This document shows positions 1-8,300 of a DNA stretch of 64,000 nt, piece after piece. Position 1 is the stretch's first letter. Every line of letters starts with the position of its first letter. Below the pieces are notes generated by a model, which saw nothing but the letters and a program-made list of their open reading frames with translations, searched no databases and was not told the DNA's origin. Position numbers and translations under genes: made by a program. This stretch comes from an uncultured Oscillospiraceae bacterium (GTDB lineage: Bacteria > Bacillota > Clostridia > Oscillospirales > Oscillospiraceae), in NCBI GenBank assembly GCA_934646005.1, contig CAKUED010000003.1, forward strand, positions 62,001-126,000, written 5' to 3'.

Positions 1-803
1 ACCTCGCCGCAGAACAGAAACTGGCGCACGTTCGGCAGCAGCTCCCTTGTAAACTGCGCGGACTGCACGCAAATTTCCGCCAGCGACGGCGTGGACACCC
101 ACTCGTCGATCTGCGCCTCGCGCAAAAGCGCAAACAGCGCGTGCGGGTCGGAGAGCGTCTGCTTGTCCGCCGTCCAGAGCGTCATGCCCCGGCTGAGCGC
201 TTCATACAGCGCGCAGACCGACACGTCAAACGAATACGAAATTTCATTCAGGAACGCCCCGCCGGGCTTCATGCCGTCAAACCAGACGCGCACGCCCTCG
301 TGAAACGCCGCGAGGTTTCCGGCAGTGATCTGCACGCCCTTGGGCTGCCCCGTTGAGCCGGAGGTGAAGAGGATATACGCCGTCTGCTCCGGGGCGATCC
401 AGTCCGCGCGCGGCGCAGCTTCGCACGGCTGCGCAAAAAGCTCGTCCAGCGCATCCTTTTTCAGCACGCGCCGCGCCGAAAGCGCCGCGCCGCAGAGGTC
501 CACGACCAGCTCCGGCTGCGCCTGCGCGATGATCTGTTCCACGCGCTCCGGCGGGAACGTCGTATCGACGGGGATGTAGCCCCGCCCCGCCTTCAGCGCG
601 CCGAACATACACGCCGGGATGGCGCTGTCCTTGTGCCCGTAGATGAGGATTGGCGCAGTGCTGCCCGGCAGCTCGCGCTTTAAGTACGCCGCGAATGCGT
701 CCGCGCGGCGGTCAAGTGCCGCGTAGCTGACGCGCTCGTCGCCGTAAACGATCGCAATGCGGTCGGTTTTTGCATATTCCGCTAATTTTTCGAGAATGAA
801 CAT
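1..803 (-). CDS. dltA: D-alanine--D-alanyl carrier protein ligase, 3' part outside window
   Basis: Adenylates D-alanine and loads it on the carrier protein DltC, the first step of teichoic acid D-alanylation. The visible 267 residues start MFILEKLAEY and hold the AMP-binding P-loop TSGSTGQPKG at residues 147-156, typical of the acyl-adenylate family; the order of motifs and the N-terminus match DltA better than peptide synthetase modules. The start at 803 has GAGGA a few bases upstream and lies only 10 bp after the stop of the preceding transglutaminase gene, so it is probably cotranscribed with it. The C-terminal lid domain and any dltBCD genes would lie to the left of the window. The rest of the adenylate family is the alternative assignment. 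Confidence 0.85.
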   Translation of the reverse strand, partial: MFILEKLAEYAKTDRIAIVYGDERVSYAALDRRADAFAAYLKRELPGSTAPILIYGHKDSAIPACMFGALKAGRGYIPVDTTFPPERVEQIIAQAQPELVVDLCGAALSARRVLKKDALDELFAQPCEAAPRADWIAPEQTAYILFTSGSTGQPKGVQITAGNLAAFHEGVRVWFDGMKPGGAFLNEISYSFDVSVCALYEALSRGMTLWTADKQTLSDPHALFALLREAQIDEWVSTPSLAEICVQSAQFTRELLPNVRQFLFCGE

Positions 804-813
804 TGGCGCTTCC

Positions 814-1368
814 TCACTCGTCCCACTGGTGCGTCTGCCGCAGAAGCTCGGCGGACGCCATGCAGTAATCGCGCGGATTCTCGGCAAAATGGCTGCCGTA
901 CAGCGGGTCAAAGTAGCACCCGCTCCCGCCGACCACGGCGTAGACCCACGCGTGATCGACCGGGGTATCGTCCCCCGCGCGCACGAACGTGCCCTGCACA
1001 ATTCCAGCCTCGTAGCCCATGCGCCGCAGCAGCACCGCCATCAGCGCCGCCTGCCCGTCGCAGTTGCCCTTGCGCTTTTGTAAAATTTCCAGCGCAAGCA
1101 TTTCGGTCAGCTCGTCCGTAAAGCCGCCCGACGTGTCCGTCGTTCCGGCTCGGTAGGTGATGTCGTTGCAGACAAAATCATACACGGCGGCGAGATTTTC
1201 TGCCTCCGATGCTTTTGCATCGCAGCGCTCCTGCAAAACTGCCAGAACTGCCTCATCCAGCGCCGCGTTCCCGCTGGCAGCACCCGCGGGCGCATACGGC
1301 GTTTCCGCGCACGCCGCGCAAAAAACGCAAAGCACCAGCACCAGCAGCAGACAAACTGTCCGTTTCAT
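814..1368 (-). CDS. Secreted transglutaminase-like domain protein
   Basis: 184 residues. An N-terminal hydrophobic segment ending FCAAC looks like a Sec or weak lipoprotein signal. The body carries a transglutaminase/protease-like triad: Cys103 in GNCDGQA, His139 in VDHAWV and Asp154 in YFDPLYG. I prefer the ATG at 1368 (GGAG 8 bases upstream, directly after the neighbour's stop at 1374) over an in-frame start at 1413. Members of this superfamily act as peptidases or peptide cross-linkers on the cell surface; the substrate here is unknown. It sits in a tight leftward operon between small lipoproteins and dltA, which suggests a cell-envelope role. Confidence 0.75.
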   Translation of the reverse strand: MKRTVCLLLVLVLCVFCAACAETPYAPAGAASGNAALDEAVLAVLQERCDAKASEAENLAAVYDFVCNDITYRAGTTDTSGGFTDELTEMLALEILQKRKGNCDGQAALMAVLLRRMGYEAGIVQGTFVRAGDDTPVDHAWVYAVVGGSGCYFDPLYGSHFAENPRDYCMASAELLRQTHQWDE

Positions 1369-1373
1369 AGCGA

Positions 1374-1877
1374 TCACTCCGCGCGGTGCGCGCTTGTGAT
1401 GCCGATGGCGCACACCGTGTCGTTCTGAAGTTCAAAGTAGATGGACGCCGGGAGCGTCAGATCGTCCGGCGCTTTCAGCGCATACGTCAGCGTGATGCCC
1501 GCCTCGGTGTAGGTGCTCCCATACGCCTTCTCCACGTCCTTCCGGCTCGAGCCGATGGTGATGCCCCTGGACGTGGTCACGTCCGCCGTGCAGTACAGCT
1601 CCATCAGGCGGTCGGTATCGCCGTCGGGGTAGGTGTAGAGGATGCAGTTGGGATATTCATAGGTCTTGTCCATGCCCGTGTAGACGCAGGAGATCGCCTC
1701 GGAGTAGGCATAGTCGCCCCCGAACGCGTCCAGCAGCACCGCCACATCCGCGCCGGTGTCGGCAGAGACTCCCGACACGGTCAGGCTCAGGTCCTTTTCC
1801 GAAAGCGACGCTTCGCCGCAGGCGCACAGCGCGCACAGCACGGCGGCGATCAAAACGATTGCGATGACTTTTTTCAT
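1374..1877 (-). CDS. Small lipoprotein, function unknown
   Basis: 167 residues from the ATG at 1877, which has TAAGGAG just upstream; a start at 1898 would run back into the neighbouring gene. The signal MKKVIAIVLIAAVLCALCAC ends in a lipobox-like CALCAC. The mature part contains GITIGSSRKDVEKAYG, a pattern reminiscent of the SmpA/BamE-like fold, but I cannot assign it to a family. It overlaps no neighbour and is spaced 5 bp from the transglutaminase gene, so it belongs to the same transcription unit. Role unknown; surface-exposed by inference. Confidence 0.65.
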   Translation of the reverse strand: MKKVIAIVLIAAVLCALCACGEASLSEKDLSLTVSGVSADTGADVAVLLDAFGGDYAYSEAISCVYTGMDKTYEYPNCILYTYPDGDTDRLMELYCTADVTTSRGITIGSSRKDVEKAYGSTYTEAGITLTYALKAPDDLTLPASIYFELQNDTVCAIGITSAHRAE

Positions 1878-1887
1878 TGCCCGCTCC

Positions 1888-2319
1888 TTACTCCGCATCG
1901 ACCACGGTCTCCACGCCGTTTTCGACGTAGGTAAAGACCGTCAGCCCGTCATACGTCCAGATGCCGTCGTCGCCCGGGCCGGAGCAGGATTCCTCATACG
2001 TCTTTTCCAGCGGCTCGCCAAGCGCGTCCACCAGCTCCGCCACGTCCTGATCGACCAGCGACAGCGCCGTGTCCAGCATGGAGGGGGCGGATTCTTCATC
2101 GGCGACCTCTTCCGGCACGGCTTCCGCCGCCACTTCCGGCTGCGCCTCCTCGGCGGGCGTTTCCACGACCACGGGCTTTGCCTCCGTGGGGTTCTTCACT
2201 TCCGTCGTCTCCGCTGCCTGCGCGGCGGGCTGCGCGGCGTCCTTGCCGCAGCCAGTCAAAGCTGCCGCCGTCAGAATCAGCAGGCAGGCCATCCAAAAAC
2301 TCGCAATTCTTCTCTTCAC
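1888..2319 (-). CDS. Small lipoprotein with acidic linker, function unknown
   Basis: 143 residues. The signal peptide ends in a canonical lipobox LTGC, followed by about 60 residues rich in Ala, Glu, Pro and Val (a low-complexity wall-spanning linker) and a compact C-terminal domain with DVAELVDALGEPLEKTYE and a single Cys. The C-terminal domain resembles in pattern the domain of the next gene (small residue, then xGxxxxxxY), so the two may be distant paralogues; this is a guess from inspection. Ribosome site GGAGAAAC upstream of 2319. Confidence 0.65.
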   Translation of the reverse strand: MKRRIASFWMACLLILTAAALTGCGKDAAQPAAQAAETTEVKNPTEAKPVVVETPAEEAQPEVAAEAVPEEVADEESAPSMLDTALSLVDQDVAELVDALGEPLEKTYEESCSGPGDDGIWTYDGLTVFTYVENGVETVVDAE

Positions 2320-2348
2320 GTTGTTTCTCCTACCTTATCTATATAGAG

Positions 2349-3830
2349 TCAGTGCTTCCAGTATCGCGCGGGCGCGTTCTCATACGTCACGCCGAACGCG
2401 CTGTAGATGCCGTTATCCAGCCCCACGCGCAGGTTGTAGTTTTCGATCTGCGGGTCAAAGATGCGCGTCTCGCCGTCCAGTTGCAGCTCCACCCAGCCGT
2501 GGGCGATGCCGTTCCAGTTCCAGCTGTAGGCGCATTCGCCCACGATCGCCTCCGCCCGGTAGCCGAGCTGCCGCGCGATCAGGCAGAACGCGGCGGTAAA
2601 ATTATAGCAGTCGCCCTTGCCGGTCGTGAAAATTTTGTCGGCAAATTCCAGCAGTCGGTCGTGCGGGATGGTCTGGACCTCCGCGCCGTAGGCGGCGTTG
2701 CGCCCCAGATAGCGCAGCGCGCGCACGGTGCTGTAGCACGCGCGCAGCTTTTCAGAGCGCGTCATGCCGGGACTTGTGCAGGAAGCGATAAATTCGCGCA
2801 CCTCTTCGTCTACGGTCTCACTCCCGCAGGAGTAAAAACCGTCCGCGTCAAACGTGTACTCGCCCACCGCGCCGCTTCGCAGCAGCGTGCCGTCCGCCTG
2901 TGTGAAGATCACTTCGTCCCCGCACCGATGCAGCGCGCCATCGGCGTAAATGCGTCCGTCGGCGCGATAGCGGAAGTAGCGCTCGCCGTCAAAATCCAGC
3001 AGCCCGCTCCCGCGCACCGCTTCGCCAGTTTCGTCTACCACATAGCCCACGCCGCCGCTGAGGTATACCCCCGGCGCGCGCATGAGCTGGTCGAGCGACC
3101 CATCCGCCCACAGCTCCGCGCCGTCCTGCGCGGCATAGTCGTGCGGCAAAATCGCCTCGATAATGTCGGCGTAATATTCGTCGTCCTCCGAAACATCCAG
3201 CAGCAGCGTATACTCCGCCGCGTGAATCGTCTCTGCATCCGGCTCGCGTCCCAACGCGCGGCACAGCAGCACCGCGACCTGCGTGCGGGTCAGAAATTCG
3301 TCGCCGCTGTCCTCTGCATCCGAAAGCAGCCCATCGCACGCGCTTTGCAGCGCCTCCGGCGACTCCAGTGCCAGCGAGACCGCCTCTAAAAAGTCCTGCA
3401 CGCGAATCGGTTCATCGGGGGAAAACAGCCACTGCTCCTCCGGGAAATACGGCGCGGCAGCGCACACAGCGCCATAATACCAGCGCTCCGGCGAAACGTC
3501 GCCATACGGACACTCGGCATCCGTCGGAGGCGGCAGTGCCATATCCTCCGCCGTCAGATTGTAGAGGATCTGCGCGCATTCCGCGCGCGTGAGCAGCGCA
3601 TTCGGGTAAAAAAAGCCGTTGTTGATGCGCATAAAGTGGCGGTGAAAGTCCGTCGGCTGCGGGCGCATCGTCTCTTCCGCAGAAGTATCCGGCGCAGCCC
3701 CCTGCGCCGCGACCGGCGTCTCCGCCGTCTCCTCCACGGGAGCGCTTGGCGGCGCGGCGGCATGGCACGCGCAAAGGGTCAGCAGCAGAGCGGTGAGCGC
3801 ACCGCAGAGCCAGCGGCGGTCAAGTTTCAT
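2349..3830 (-). CDS. SLH-domain protein with C-terminal transglutaminase-like domain
   Basis: 493 residues from the ATG at 3830, chosen because MKLDRRW begins a clear export signal ending LLTLCAC; no strong ribosome site is visible there and an ATG at 3899 remains possible. Residues about 60-230 hold S-layer-homology-like repeats (for example NALLTRAECAQILYNL and EFLTRTQVAVLLCRAL) that normally bind pyruvylated wall polymers. Residues about 395-480 hold a transglutaminase/peptidase triad: Cys near 403 in GKGDCYNF, His near 445 in AHGWVEL, Asp near 458 in FDPQIENYN. It is the first gene of the operon running to dltA and is probably a wall-anchored peptidase or cross-linker. Confidence 0.8.
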   Translation of the reverse strand: MKLDRRWLCGALTALLLTLCACHAAAPPSAPVEETAETPVAAQGAAPDTSAEETMRPQPTDFHRHFMRINNGFFYPNALLTRAECAQILYNLTAEDMALPPPTDAECPYGDVSPERWYYGAVCAAAPYFPEEQWLFSPDEPIRVQDFLEAVSLALESPEALQSACDGLLSDAEDSGDEFLTRTQVAVLLCRALGREPDAETIHAAEYTLLLDVSEDDEYYADIIEAILPHDYAAQDGAELWADGSLDQLMRAPGVYLSGGVGYVVDETGEAVRGSGLLDFDGERYFRYRADGRIYADGALHRCGDEVIFTQADGTLLRSGAVGEYTFDADGFYSCGSETVDEEVREFIASCTSPGMTRSEKLRACYSTVRALRYLGRNAAYGAEVQTIPHDRLLEFADKIFTTGKGDCYNFTAAFCLIARQLGYRAEAIVGECAYSWNWNGIAHGWVELQLDGETRIFDPQIENYNLRVGLDNGIYSAFGVTYENAPARYWKH

Positions 3831-3916
3831 AGCTTCGCGGGGTGTCCCCGTCCTTTCCTCGATTGGATGCGCGCCGGCGGCAGCCGATAACACGCGCATC
3901 GTACATAATCAGACAT

Positions 3917-3945
3917 ATAGTAGCATTTTCCCCCATAATTATCAA
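3917..3945 (-). promoter_or_regulatory. Promoter of the SLH/lipoprotein/dltA run
   Basis: Reading the minus strand, TTGATA and TACTAT are separated by exactly 17 bases, about 90 bp before the gene start at 3830. No other good sigma-A-type site was seen in this gap. Confidence 0.6.
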
Positions 3946-4039
3946 GGTTTTTCACGCAAAAAGCGCCCCCGCCCGGCGGCGGCATTTTTTTCCCGAAGGA
4001 CCGTCCTGTAAAATTTCTGATATTTTTCAAAATTCACTA

Positions 4040-4075
4040 TTGACATTTCCGAACTATTGAATATAATTCAGTAGT
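4040..4075 (+). promoter_or_regulatory. PadR-gene promoter with overlapping dyad operator
   Basis: TTGACA at 4040-4045 and TATAAT at 4062-4067 (16-base spacer). A 23-bp dyad at 4053-4075 has two 10-base arms, ACTATTGAAT and ATTCAGTAGT, matching with one mismatch, and covers the -10. A related half site CACTATTGA lies at 4033-4041. This is what an autorepressing PadR protein would be expected to bind. Confidence 0.75.
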
Positions 4076-4104
4076 GTAAGGATTCGATATGAAAGGAGCT
4101 TCTC

Positions 4105-4431
4105 ATGAACACACAATATAAAAAGGGTGTGCTGGAGCTTTGCGTGCTGTCGCTGCTGCACCGGCGCGACTGCTACGGGTACGAAATTTCCGACTACCTC
4201 TCTGCGCACATCGACATCGCCGACGGCACGGTCTACCCGATCCTGCGCAAGCTGAAGGCAGACGGGCTGCTCACCACCTATTTGCAGGAGGAAAGCGGCG
4301 GACCGCCGCGAAAGTATTACAAGCTCACCGACCTCGGGCGCGAGACCTACCAGTCCGACCGCGCCGAGTATCTGCACTTCGCACAAACCGTGAAAACGCT
4401 TTTGGAGGATGAAGATCATGACGAAACTTGA
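4105..4431 (+). CDS. PadR-family transcriptional regulator
   Basis: 108 residues, the usual length of the short PadR subclass. The winged-helix pattern runs through the protein: LSLLHRRDCYGYEISDYL, then DGTVYPILRKLKADGL and the wing ESGGPPRKYYKLTDLG, with a short C-terminal dimerisation helix. PadR proteins of this subclass repress their own operon, often with a membrane partner, and respond to envelope or drug stress. AAAGGAG lies 8 bases before the ATG. The gene overlaps the downstream HAAS-type gene by 14 bp, so translation is probably coupled. The dyad on its -10 fits autoregulation. Confidence 0.92.
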   Translation: MNTQYKKGVLELCVLSLLHRRDCYGYEISDYLSAHIDIADGTVYPILRKLKADGLLTTYLQEESGGPPRKYYKLTDLGRETYQSDRAEYLHFAQTVKTLLEDEDHDET

Positions 4432-5140
4432 ATTTATGAACCAGCTCGCCTCTGAGCTGCACAAGAGAAACATCGCCGACGCCGCCGACGTGCTGGAAGA
4501 GTATGAACAGCACTTCGCCTTTAAGCTCTCCGACGGCTACTCGGAAGAGGAAATTGCCGCCCGCCTCGGCGACCCCGCCGACCTTGCCGCGCAGTTTGAG
4601 CCCGCGCCGCAGGGAGCAAAGCGCCGCTCCGCCGCGCTCACCTGGCTGTGGCTCGGCTGGGTGGATGTCTTCTTCGGTCTGTTCGCCATTTTACTGCTGG
4701 CGTTCGGCATCGTTCTGGCAGCGTGCGTGGTCAGCTTCGGCGCGGCAGGTGTGTGCCTCATCGGCAATATCCACACCGTGTCCTTCCTCACCCTGCCCGC
4801 CATGCCCTACTGGTGCGGCGCGATCCTTGGGCTGAGTCTGCTCGCGCTGTGCGCGCTGTCCGTTTCCGGGTGCGTCTGGTTTTTCTCGTTCTTCCGGCAG
4901 ATCATCCGCGCCTATTCCCGTTTCCATCAGAATATGCTTGCCCCGTGCTACGGCGCGCTGACGCTCCCCGCGCTGCCGCTCGCGCCGCAGAGCTCCGCCA
5001 AGGCAAAGCGCCGTCTGCGCCGCCTCGCGCTCATCTCGCTGGCGTTGTTCGCGGTCTGCTTTGTGCTGTCGTACGTCGTGTGCGCCATCACCGCCGGTTC
5101 TGTCCAGTTCTGGCACGTCTGGGGCTGGTTCGTAAGTTGA
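4418..5140 (+). CDS. HAAS/DUF1700-type signalling membrane protein
   Basis: 240 residues. The N-terminal 60 residues (MTKLEFMNQL, then LEEYEQHFAFKLSDGYSEEE and IAARLGDPADLAAQF) match the HAAS domain pattern, which is typically encoded next to PadR. Four or so hydrophobic helices follow, with a basic loop KAKRRLRRL. I use the ATG at 4418 because GGAGG at 4404-4408 is correctly spaced for it, whereas the in-frame ATG at 4409 touches the ribosome site. In known PadR/HAAS pairs the membrane protein senses or relays envelope state; the ligand here is unknown. Confidence 0.85.
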   Translation: MTKLEFMNQLASELHKRNIADAADVLEEYEQHFAFKLSDGYSEEEIAARLGDPADLAAQFEPAPQGAKRRSAALTWLWLGWVDVFFGLFAILLLAFGIVLAACVVSFGAAGVCLIGNIHTVSFLTLPAMPYWCGAILGLSLLALCALSVSGCVWFFSFFRQIIRAYSRFHQNMLAPCYGALTLPALPLAPQSSAKAKRRLRRLALISLALFAVCFVLSYVVCAITAGSVQFWHVWGWFVS

Positions 5141-5174
5141 AGCCGCTCCCGTTTCCTCGACTGAATATTAAAAT

Positions 5175-5207
5175 GCTCCCGGATACGTTTGCATCCGGGA
5201 GCTTTTT
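5175..5207 (+). terminator. Rho-independent terminator after the PadR operon
   Basis: Perfect 10-bp stem GCTCCCGGAT / ATCCGGGAGC (5175-5184, 5193-5202) followed by TTTTTG. The 140 bases from here to 5351 show nothing else recognisable. Confidence 0.9.
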
Positions 5208-5351
5208 GTTTGATTATGGTTCGCAGACAACGCCGCCGGTCACGATCACTTCACCTTGACCGCAGCAGATGGCGTCCAGCCCGCCGGGGGGTGATGACCC
5301 CGCCGCCGTCTACCGGCAGCATCGCTTCATCGTCACGACTCCTTTTCTGAA

Positions 5352-8300
5352 TTATGCCGCCGGAACGGTCAGCTTCGGCGTCAGCGGGCAGCCATCCTGC
5401 GTCATAAACAGGCACACCGTCCCGCCCGCGCGGATCGTCAGGCTGAACGTGCCGTCCTTGACCGCGCACACCTGCGCGTCCAGCAGCCGCGCGCCGTCAT
5501 ACACCGCTGCAAACACGGTGTCGCCCGTCGCCGTGCCGGAAAGCAGCAGCACATCGCCGCTTTCCTCCGCGCGCGTGACCTCCAAGGTCTGCCCGTTCAG
5601 CTCCGCGCGCAGGCTCACCGTCAGCGGAATGCAGACCTCCGCGTCCAGATAGCGAATTTTGATCTCGCCCTCGCCAAGCCCCTGCGGGTAAAGCACGCAG
5701 CAGTCCTTCAGCGAGATTTCCGCGCCGTCCGCCCTCAGCGTGATGCCGGACAGGTCCGGCGTCTGCCCCGGCTGCACGGCGCTGACCGTGCCGGCGTAAG
5801 TAAGCTCCCCGACCTGCTGCGAAAGGTCGCGGTATTTGGCATTCAGCCGCTCCGCGAGCGCCTGCGCCTCGCTCGTTTTGCCGTAAACGACCTCGACGCC
5901 GGATCGTTTGAACGCAGCATAGTCAATTTCATGCTCGCCCTCGAGCACCAGCATCGTCAGGTTTTCGCAGTTCGAGAACGCGCCCGCTTCTACGCCAACG
6001 CCGTCCGCCAGCGTCACAACACGCAGACCGTTTTCGCCCGCAAACGCGTCCTCGCCGACGCTCTGCGCCAGCTCCTGCGTCACATACAGCGCCGCCTCGG
6101 TGTTTTTCTGATCGAGCAGCACCGCCGCGCCGTCCTCCCACGCGCCGTCTAAAAAGCGATAGCCCTTCAGCACGCCGTACTGCAGCACATCGTACTGCGT
6201 GCTCTGCGCACTGCTCCGCCGCGCCGGCGCCCGCATACTGTATACCGCCTGCGAGGGCGCGGCACGCTTTGCCGCGCGGATATAGTCCGCAAAGCCGCAC
6301 TCCTGCTCCAGCCGGTCGCGCCAGACAAGGCATTCGTCGTGATGATAGGTATCATCGTCGTCCGTGCGCAGCTCTGCCGCCGTTTCCAGCAGGATGCACC
6401 ATGCGCTGCGCTTTGCCTCGTACATCGTGCGCAGGTCCTGCTTTTCCTGCGCCGTCGCGCCGTTTATCAGCAGCTCCTGACACACCTGCGCGTGCGCGTT
6501 CGTCATCTCCTGCGCAAAGCACGTCAGCAGCAGCACCTGCACATGCTTGCCCGCGTCCGCGCGCCCGGTGAGCCTGCCATATGCCGCGCCCATGACCTCC
6601 ATCAGCGCCTCGTAGCTGCCGAGCTGCCCCGTGATGGCGCTCCCGGCGGCATTTTTGACGGCGTCCGCCAGCATTCCGCCCGTTTTTTTCAAAATGAGCT
6701 TCTGCGCCTCGCGCGCGAGATACGTCCCGATCTGCCCGTTCTCGATCATATCGAGCCGGCGCTCGATCTCCCAATACAGGTCGCCCGTGGGCGGCAGATA
6801 GTCCCGCATCGTTTTCATCGCGTCCGTCTGCATATTGGCGTATTGCAGCACGGTGATGAGATACTTGCCGACCAGATCGGTCGTCTGGGCAATGTCTCCC
6901 CAGTTACCCGTGGTCTTGAACGACTCCTTCAGCAACGGCAGCGACACCGTCAGGAAAAATTCCACCGCACTGCGGATCAGCCCCATATCCCACGGGATGT
7001 CATACGCCTCGCAATACGCCTTCACAGCGTCCAGCATCTGCTGCGTCGCCTTCAGATCGCCGCTGTAATCCAGCGTTTTCATGATCCCGATGAGGTCCGC
7101 CGCCGCCTTTGCCTTCGCGCCGGTCTCATGGAGGGTATAGTCCAGACACATCCGTCCGATGAGCAGGTCTGCCGCCTCCTGCACGAACGTGTCCTTGGTC
7201 ACGTTCAGCCCGGTCAGCAGCCTTGTGAACTCTCCTGCACTCAGCGTCCACGCGTTTTTGGACGCATAAAACAGCGATGTCAGCAGCTTGCCCTCGTCAT
7301 ATTTTCCGCAGTAATACTGCACCATCGCGTCCACCGACCCTGCCGCGCCGGAGAAGATCGTGCCGATGGGCTGCGCCTGCGTCAGCGCGATGGGGTATTT
7401 CTCCATCAGGTCGTTCGTGGACAGCCCGTCCAGCGTAAAGCTGATGCTGATCGGCTCGGTGTTATACACCTGCGACTGATCCGTGCGCGCCAGCGCGCTC
7501 GTGTCGATCGTCACGGTGTAGCGGTCGCCCTCGAAAAATTCATCCGTCAGCCGAAGCCTCACGGTATTGCCCGCGCTGATGACCTCAAAGCCCGGGTCGT
7601 CATACTCGCCCGTGACGGTGATCCTGTCGGGGTTCACCACGGCGATGGGGCAGCCAAAGCGCAGCGTCACCGAATCGGTCCGCTCCGGCACTTTGACCGC
7701 GCCGTCCTTCGGGCTGGACGAGACGAGCGTGATGTCCGTCCCGGTGTCCTCGTTTTTCTCATAGTGATACGTCCACTGCAAATCGCGCAGCAGGCAGTTT
7801 TTAGAATAATTTGTAACACCCTTGGCGGAATACTCCACATACATCACGCCGCCGGTCACTTCCGCCTGCGCCAGACCCTTTAATTGCATGGCATCCGTTT
7901 CGGAATACAGCGGATACAGCACGCCGTCCAGACCGATGAAGCCGTGCTCCCCGGTCTCGAAATTCTGACCGTAAACGCCGAAGGGCGTGGAAGCCGGCGA
8001 CCAGTTGCCGTCATCCCCGGTTATGATGCTTCGCTCGCCGGTTTTCGTCATCGTGCCGTCCGGCGCGATGAGCACCGTATGCCCGCCGACCAACCGTCCG
8101 TAAGCAACGCCCGTGATGTGCGCCTTTGAGGAGAAGTAGTCCTCCAGCGCATCCTCCTCGCCGAGCATCTCCCCATCCAGCGACCAGAGCGTATAGCGCG
8201 GAGGGCTGTAAGCGCCCACATTGACATTGCGGCGGGCAGCGAAATACGCGCACTTCCCGTCCGGCGCGCTGACGCTCGCATACTGCTCCGGCACGAGCTG

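Noticed and set aside
3961..4000. GC-rich tract followed by seven T as a terminator.
   Set aside because: The stem cannot be paired well and no gene ends toward it.
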